A stretch of 35,967 nt of DNA, from NCBI GenBank assembly GCA_964617385.1, contig CAZTYX010000007.1, forward strand, positions 1-35,967. The letters are read 5' to 3'. The translations under genes and the position numbers were made by a program. The notes below the pieces were generated by a model. It made no database searches and was not told the origin of the DNA. It saw only the letters and a program-made list of their open reading frames with translations. This document shows positions 32,725 to 35,967 of this stretch, in pieces (the stretch's first letter is position 1; every line of letters starts with the position of its first letter). The DNA is from JADHMP01 sp964617385. Its GTDB lineage: Bacteria; Bacteroidota; Bacteroidia; Flavobacteriales; Flavobacteriaceae.

Positions 32725-33678
32725 ATGACAAAATTTATAGATCAAGGAAAAAACGATACACGTTCTGGCTTTGGTGCCGGTTTGGCAGAGTTGGGAAGAA
32801 CCAACCCAAATGTAGTGGCGCTTTGCGCAGACTTAGTGGGTTCTTTAAAAATGCAAGAATTTATTGACGAGAACCCAGAACGCTTTTTTCAGGTGGGCAT
32901 TGCTGAAGCCAACATGATGGGCATGGCCGCTGGGTTGGCAATTGGCGGTAAAATACCGTTTACAGGCACATTTGCCAATTTTTCAACCGGTCGGGTTTAC
33001 GATCAAATAAGACAATCGATTGCCTATTCTCATAAAAACGTAAAAATTTGCGCTTCTCATGCGGGAATTACTTTGGGAGAAGATGGAGCAACACACCAAA
33101 TTTTGGAAGACATTGGCATGATGAAAATGCTGCCTGGAATGACTGTTATCAATCCCTGTGATTTTAATCAAACAAAAGCAGCAACATTAGCCATTGCAGA
33201 CTATGATGGACCCGTATATTTACGGTTTGGACGTCCCAAAGTAGCTAATTTTACCCCTATAGATCAATCGTTTGAAATTGGGAAGGGACTTTTGTTACGC
33301 CCTGGTAGTGACGTAACCCTTATCGCCACTGGCCATTTGGTATGGGAGGCTTTGCAAGCAGCAACAAGCCTTGCAGCTGAAGGTATTGATGCTGAAGTGA
33401 TTAATATTCATACCATCAAACCACTAGATGATGCTTTAATTCTAGATTCCATCAAGAAAACAAAATGTGTGGTTACAGCCGAAGAACATAACTTTTTAGG
33501 AGGTTTGGGTGAAAGTGTAGCTGGACTGTTGGGTCGTGAATTGCCCAGTCCACAAGAACATGTGGCCGTTATGGATCAGTTTGGAGAATCTGGCACACCT
33601 GCGCAATTGATGGAAAAATATGGTTTAAATGCCAAGGCCATTATTGCTAAAGCTAAAAAAGTATTGGAGCGAAAATAA
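32725..33678 (+). CDS. transketolase, C-terminal (pyrimidine-binding) subunit
   Basis: A 317-residue protein corresponding to the middle and C-terminal domains of transketolase. Motifs include DLVGSLKMQEF, GIAEANMMGMAAGLA (the catalytic Glu that activates the cofactor), TFANFSTGRVYDQIRQSIAY, HAGITLGEDGATHQ, and the C-terminal TAEEHNFLGGLGESVA. It must assemble with the preceding subunit to form the active site. Split transketolases of this type are known from archaea and several bacterial groups, including Flavobacteriia, so the split is probably natural and not a frameshift. The 1-deoxyxylulose-5-phosphate synthase alternative is unlikely given the two-subunit layout and lengths. Confidence 0.95.
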   Translation: MTKFIDQGKNDTRSGFGAGLAELGRTNPNVVALCADLVGSLKMQEFIDENPERFFQVGIAEANMMGMAAGLAIGGKIPFTGTFANFSTGRVYDQIRQSIAYSHKNVKICASHAGITLGEDGATHQILEDIGMMKMLPGMTVINPCDFNQTKAATLAIADYDGPVYLRFGRPKVANFTPIDQSFEIGKGLLLRPGSDVTLIATGHLVWEALQAATSLAAEGIDAEVINIHTIKPLDDALILDSIKKTKCVVTAEEHNFLGGLGESVAGLLGRELPSPQEHVAVMDQFGESGTPAQLMEKYGLNAKAIIAKAKKVLERK

Positions 33679-33704
33679 TTTTTCCAAAACACCGTTCTAA
33701 AAGC

Positions 33705-34295
33705 ATGCGCTACGGTTATTTATTTTTGATTTTCTTTCTAACGCAAACGCTTTTTGCACAGTTGGAATGGGGTGCCAAACTAGGTGCTGCCTTTCCTGCA
33801 GACACCAAACTATTGACACTTGTAAAAGAGGACAATCGACTAGAAAAACTCGAAAATCAAGTTACTGGTATGCAGCTTGGCTTCTATGCCCAAATCAAAG
33901 TGGCTTCTCTTTTTATTCGACCTGAGGTGCATTATGCCAATACGCAATTAACATTCAAGAATTTCAACTATTCCGAAGGGGCTTTGGAAATTCCTGTTTC
34001 TGTGGGGCTTAAACTCCTCCCCATGCTGAGTATATATGTTGGCCCGACAATGCATTATCAACTAAATGAAAAGATTAAAGAAGCGGCTTTCTTAGAAGCA
34101 ATAAAAAAGGAAACTACATTTGGTTTTCACCTTGGCACCCGGGTGCATTTAGGAAATTTTGGAATTGGCATACGTTATGAACGTCCTTTTAGTTCAAACG
34201 AATTAAAAATTATTGAAAACAACGTTGCACTCCCCTTTGGCACGTTTGACAAACGCCCCAAACAGTTTCTGCTCGATCTTTCTTTTCGCTTTTAG
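33705..34295 (+). CDS. outer-membrane beta-barrel protein, PorT-like
   Basis: The 196-residue product starts with a signal peptide cut after LFA (about residue 18), followed by QLEWGAKLGAAF. Alternating hydrophobic/polar strands then run to the terminal LLDLSFRF, whose final Phe is typical of outer-membrane barrels inserted by BamA. An 8-stranded barrel of the PorT/opacity type fits the length. The function is unknown. No promoter box was seen in the 26-base gap after transketolase, so it may be co-transcribed. Its TAG stop shares bases with the TAA stop of the convergent FKBP gene. Confidence 0.82.
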   Translation: MRYGYLFLIFFLTQTLFAQLEWGAKLGAAFPADTKLLTLVKEDNRLEKLENQVTGMQLGFYAQIKVASLFIRPEVHYANTQLTFKNFNYSEGALEIPVSVGLKLLPMLSIYVGPTMHYQLNEKIKEAAFLEAIKKETTFGFHLGTRVHLGNFGIGIRYERPFSSNELKIIENNVALPFGTFDKRPKQFLLDLSFRF

Positions 34296-35059
34296 TCTTT
34301 ATCTAAATAATCTGGAATACCATCCTCATCGGTATCATCTGGAGTACCGTCATTGTCATTATCGTATTCATCTTTCGTTAGGATGCCATCATTATCATGA
34401 TCTGACTCTGTCATCGCATAAAGAGAAACTTTAAATACTAAAGGAGAATAGGCTGGAATTTTTGTTTGTGTGGAAGAAAAATAGCCCATTCCAGAAGGGA
34501 TAAACAAAAACCCTTGTCCAAAATTATCGAAATTAACAGTATTGTCCTCATTAACGGTGTATGTCCCCGATTTAAAAGCCGTCATACCTTCTCTAAAACC
34601 ACGGATCGATCGTATAAGATCAAACCAAATGGGGTTTTGAATTTGATCAAATACATTTCCATTGAGGAGGGAGCCCTCATAGGTCACATAAGTAGAATCT
34701 ACAGCTGCAGGTTGTCGGCCTGTGCCCTGTCGGGCCACAAGGTAGTATAGGGTGTGTTCTATTTTTTCACCTTCATTAGTATAAACATCAACTTTGCGTT
34801 CTTCCACCATATCAATCAATGGAATCTTATCGCTGTTTTCTGAGGTTATGGAGTCAATCAATAGAGCCGTTGAAGGTGAAATGTTTTCAAGATCAAAATC
34901 CTCATAATTGTAGGTATGTGATTGGAGATAGGACAACAGGGTGTTGTTGTCTTCTACTGCTTGCTCTCCCACATCTCTGGGCGGATCTTCAACAGTATCA
35001 TCCTTTTTACAAGAAAGCGTCGCAATAAAAAGAAACAACAATAGGGCTTGATAACGCAT
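34292..35059 (-). CDS. FKBP-type peptidyl-prolyl isomerase lipoprotein with a calcium-binding-like tail
   Basis: A 255-residue secreted isomerase. The lipoprotein signal ends ATLSC (Cys17), followed by an acidic linker. The FKBP core spans about 115-218, with VTYEGSLLNGNVFDQ, FREGMTAFKSG, GQGFLFIPSGMGYFS and a terminal PLVFKVSLY. The last 35 residues are Asp-rich repeats (DHDNDGILTKDEYDNDNDG and DEDGIPDYLDKD), like thrombospondin type 3 or EF-hand calcium loops. FKBP lipoproteins of this group help fold envelope proteins, and GldI of gliding bacteria is a relative, but I do not claim orthology. The ATG at 35059 places the signal peptide correctly; an upstream start adds 12 odd residues. Confidence 0.88.
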   Translation of the reverse strand: MRYQALLLFLFIATLSCKKDDTVEDPPRDVGEQAVEDNNTLLSYLQSHTYNYEDFDLENISPSTALLIDSITSENSDKIPLIDMVEERKVDVYTNEGEKIEHTLYYLVARQGTGRQPAAVDSTYVTYEGSLLNGNVFDQIQNPIWFDLIRSIRGFREGMTAFKSGTYTVNEDNTVNFDNFGQGFLFIPSGMGYFSSTQTKIPAYSPLVFKVSLYAMTESDHDNDGILTKDEYDNDNDGTPDDTDEDGIPDYLDKD

Positions 35060-35103
35060 AATACAACAGAAAATTTTTTCGGGCGCAAGATACAATTTTA
35101 CTT

Positions 35104-35111
35104 TATTTTTG
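35104..35111 (+). promoter_or_regulatory. -7 promoter box TATTTTTG for the S4-domain gene
   Basis: A perfect TAnnTTTG 25 bases before the ATG at 35137, in the short divergent gap shared with the FKBP gene. No good box was found for the FKBP gene itself; the closest minus-strand sequence lacks one T of the motif. Confidence 0.45.
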
Positions 35112-35136
35112 TGATTCTTAAGAGGGGAATAAATAC

Positions 35137-35520
35137 ATGCGTGTCGATCAATTTTTATGGTGTGTTAGGATATACAAATCCAGAAACCTTGCCGCAAATT
35201 GTTGCCGCAAGGGTTGGATTAAGGTTAATGGTCAAACCGTGAAGCCCTCACGAGAACCCTTTGTGGGAGATACCCTGAGTGTGAGGCAAAATCAAATTTG
35301 GCGTAACTATACTATCATTGATTTTCCAAAAAGCCGCATGGGTGCAAAATGGATTTCGCTCTACATTACTGAAACAACTCCAAACGAGGCATTCGAAGTA
35401 CAAGAAATGCAAAAATTAGCGGCCGATGGTCGTCGCGAAAAAGGAATGGGTAGGCCCACCAAAAAAGAACGTAGGGATATAGATGAGCTCCAAAATAAAC
35501 CAAAAGAAGAGGGTGAATAA
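35137..35520 (+). CDS. S4-domain RNA-binding protein, Hsp15-like
   Basis: A 127-residue protein with an N-terminal S4 RNA-binding fold: MRVDQFLWCVRIYKSR, then GWIKVNGQTVKPSREPFVGD, then LSVRQNQIWRNYTI. This matches Hsp15 (HslR), which in E. coli rescues stalled 50S subunits that carry peptidyl-tRNA. The C-terminus is highly charged (RREKGMGRPTKKERRDIDEL), as in that family. Whether it does the same job here is inference. A phosphoribosyltransferase gene follows on the same strand with its own promoter box. Confidence 0.9.
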   Translation: MRVDQFLWCVRIYKSRNLAANCCRKGWIKVNGQTVKPSREPFVGDTLSVRQNQIWRNYTIIDFPKSRMGAKWISLYITETTPNEAFEVQEMQKLAADGRREKGMGRPTKKERRDIDELQNKPKEEGE

Positions 35521-35528
35521 ATAATTTA

Positions 35529-35536
35529 TATTTTTG
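35529..35536 (+). promoter_or_regulatory. -7 promoter box TATTTTTG for the phosphoribosyltransferase gene
   Basis: A perfect TAnnTTTG in the 32-base gap, 16 bases before the ATG at 35553. No TTG at the normal -33 distance was found. Confidence 0.45.
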
Positions 35537-35552
35537 ATCGAAACACAAAAGC

Positions 35553-35967
35553 ATGAGTGAACCATCTAATAATATTATCGATCGCACCAAAATGGAGGCA
35601 ATTGTAAAGCGCCTAGCGTTTCAAATTTATGAAAGTAACGCCTCTAATGATCGGGTGGTGATTGCGGGCATCTACAAAAATGGGGCGCTTTTGGCTAAAC
35701 AGTTATGCGCTCAGCTTAAAGCCATTAGTCCTTTAGAGGTGACATATGTTGAAATTCGAATGGATAAAAAAAATCCCAAGAAAACAATTACAACCGACGT
35801 TGCCCTTTCTTCGCTTGAAAATCAATCGATAGTGGTTGTGGATGATGTCCTTAACACTGGAAAAACTTTAATTCACGCTGCCCATCATTTTTTGACCATT
35901 GCGGTGAATCAATTACAAACGGCGGTTATGGTAAATAGAAATCACAAAAAATATCCCATTAAGGCCG
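35553..35967 (+). CDS. phosphoribosyltransferase, PyrR-like (3' end outside window)
   Basis: An open frame runs from ATG 35553 to the window edge, about 138 codons. The translation begins MSEPSNNIIDRTKMEAIVKR, passes through VVIAGIYKNGALLAKQL, and reaches the PRPP-binding loop VVVDDVLNTGKTL (about residues 92-104), the signature of type I phosphoribosyltransferases. The overall pattern is closest to PyrR, the pyrimidine-operon regulator and uracil phosphoribosyltransferase. No pyrimidine genes are visible, so a regulatory role is unproven. The missing C-terminus prevents a firmer call. Confidence 0.85.
   Translation, partial: MSEPSNNIIDRTKMEAIVKRLAFQIYESNASNDRVVIAGIYKNGALLAKQLCAQLKAISPLEVTYVEIRMDKKNPKKTITTDVALSSLENQSIVVVDDVLNTGKTLIHAAHHFLTIAVNQLQTAVMVNRNHKKYPIKA

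Noticed and set aside
34292..35059. Naming the FKBP lipoprotein gldI
   Set aside because: The fold and lipoprotein signal fit, but the calcium-type tail and the lack of gliding neighbours at this spot leave orthology unsupported.
1..35967. CRISPR array, insertion sequence, phage or integron
   Set aside because: No regularly spaced repeats, transposase, integrase or phage genes were seen; the window reads as ordinary core genome.

Overview
This window looks like a core-genome stretch of a gliding, probably marine member of the Flavobacteriaceae (Bacteroidota). The base composition is AT-rich. No Shine-Dalgarno-like sites precede the starts, and A-rich stretches sit before several of them. At least eleven genes have a perfect TAnnTTTG, the Bacteroidota -7 promoter box, just upstream. 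The gene content also fits: gldF/gldG gliding genes, a two-gene transketolase, a PorT-type barrel, many lipoproteins, and a probable sulfonolipid operon. No rRNA, tRNA, CRISPR array, insertion sequence or prophage was seen. Genes are densely packed and the longest gap is about 180 bases.

Layout. 1-3712: end of an NAD(P)H-hydrate dehydratase gene, clpB and smpB. 3802-6032: a lipoprotein sulfatase facing pcm (protein repair). 6105-10832: a same-strand run of a Gfo/Idh/MocA dehydrogenase, a YggS-type PLP protein, a DnaQ/UvrC-like fusion nuclease, a potassium channel with a zinc-ribbon tail, and miaA. 10929-12194: a lipoprotein alpha/beta hydrolase, convergent with the phoH-purC pair (12202-14147, minus). 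14199-18601: a DUF62 SAM hydrolase, gldF, gldG and dnaN on the plus strand. 18620-24142 (minus): threonine aldolase, oligopeptidase B, and a translationally coupled pair that I read as cysteate synthase plus cysteate fatty-acyltransferase (capA-capB). 24265-25977: prfB with its programmed +1 frameshift, overlapping a HAD phosphatase. 25992-31721 (minus): tgt, lptF/G-type permease, EamA transporter, accA and dnaB. 31868-34295: split transketolase and an outer-membrane barrel. 34292-35059 (minus): FKBP-type isomerase lipoprotein with a calcium-binding-like tail. 35137-end: Hsp15-like S4 protein and the start of a PyrR-like phosphoribosyltransferase.

How they fit together. Most genes are housekeeping: translation quality control (smpB, prfB, tgt, miaA), replication (dnaN, dnaB), lipid and envelope synthesis (accA, lptF/G), purines, and the pentose phosphate pathway. 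The most distinctive theme is the cell surface and gliding. gldF/gldG encode parts of an ABC transporter linked to gliding. A few kilobases away lies the candidate pathway for capnine-type sulfonolipids, which have been linked to gliding in Cytophaga/Flavobacterium.

The points most worth a second look are: the capA-capB assignment; a nuclease fusion that keeps the UvrC iron-sulfur cysteine spacing but has altered GIY-YIG catalytic positions; a Tgt lacking the three usual zinc cysteines; four promoters placed so close to ATG that leaderless transcripts are expected; and the prfB frameshift site, which also reads as a perfect promoter box. I did not find an obviously new multi-gene system.
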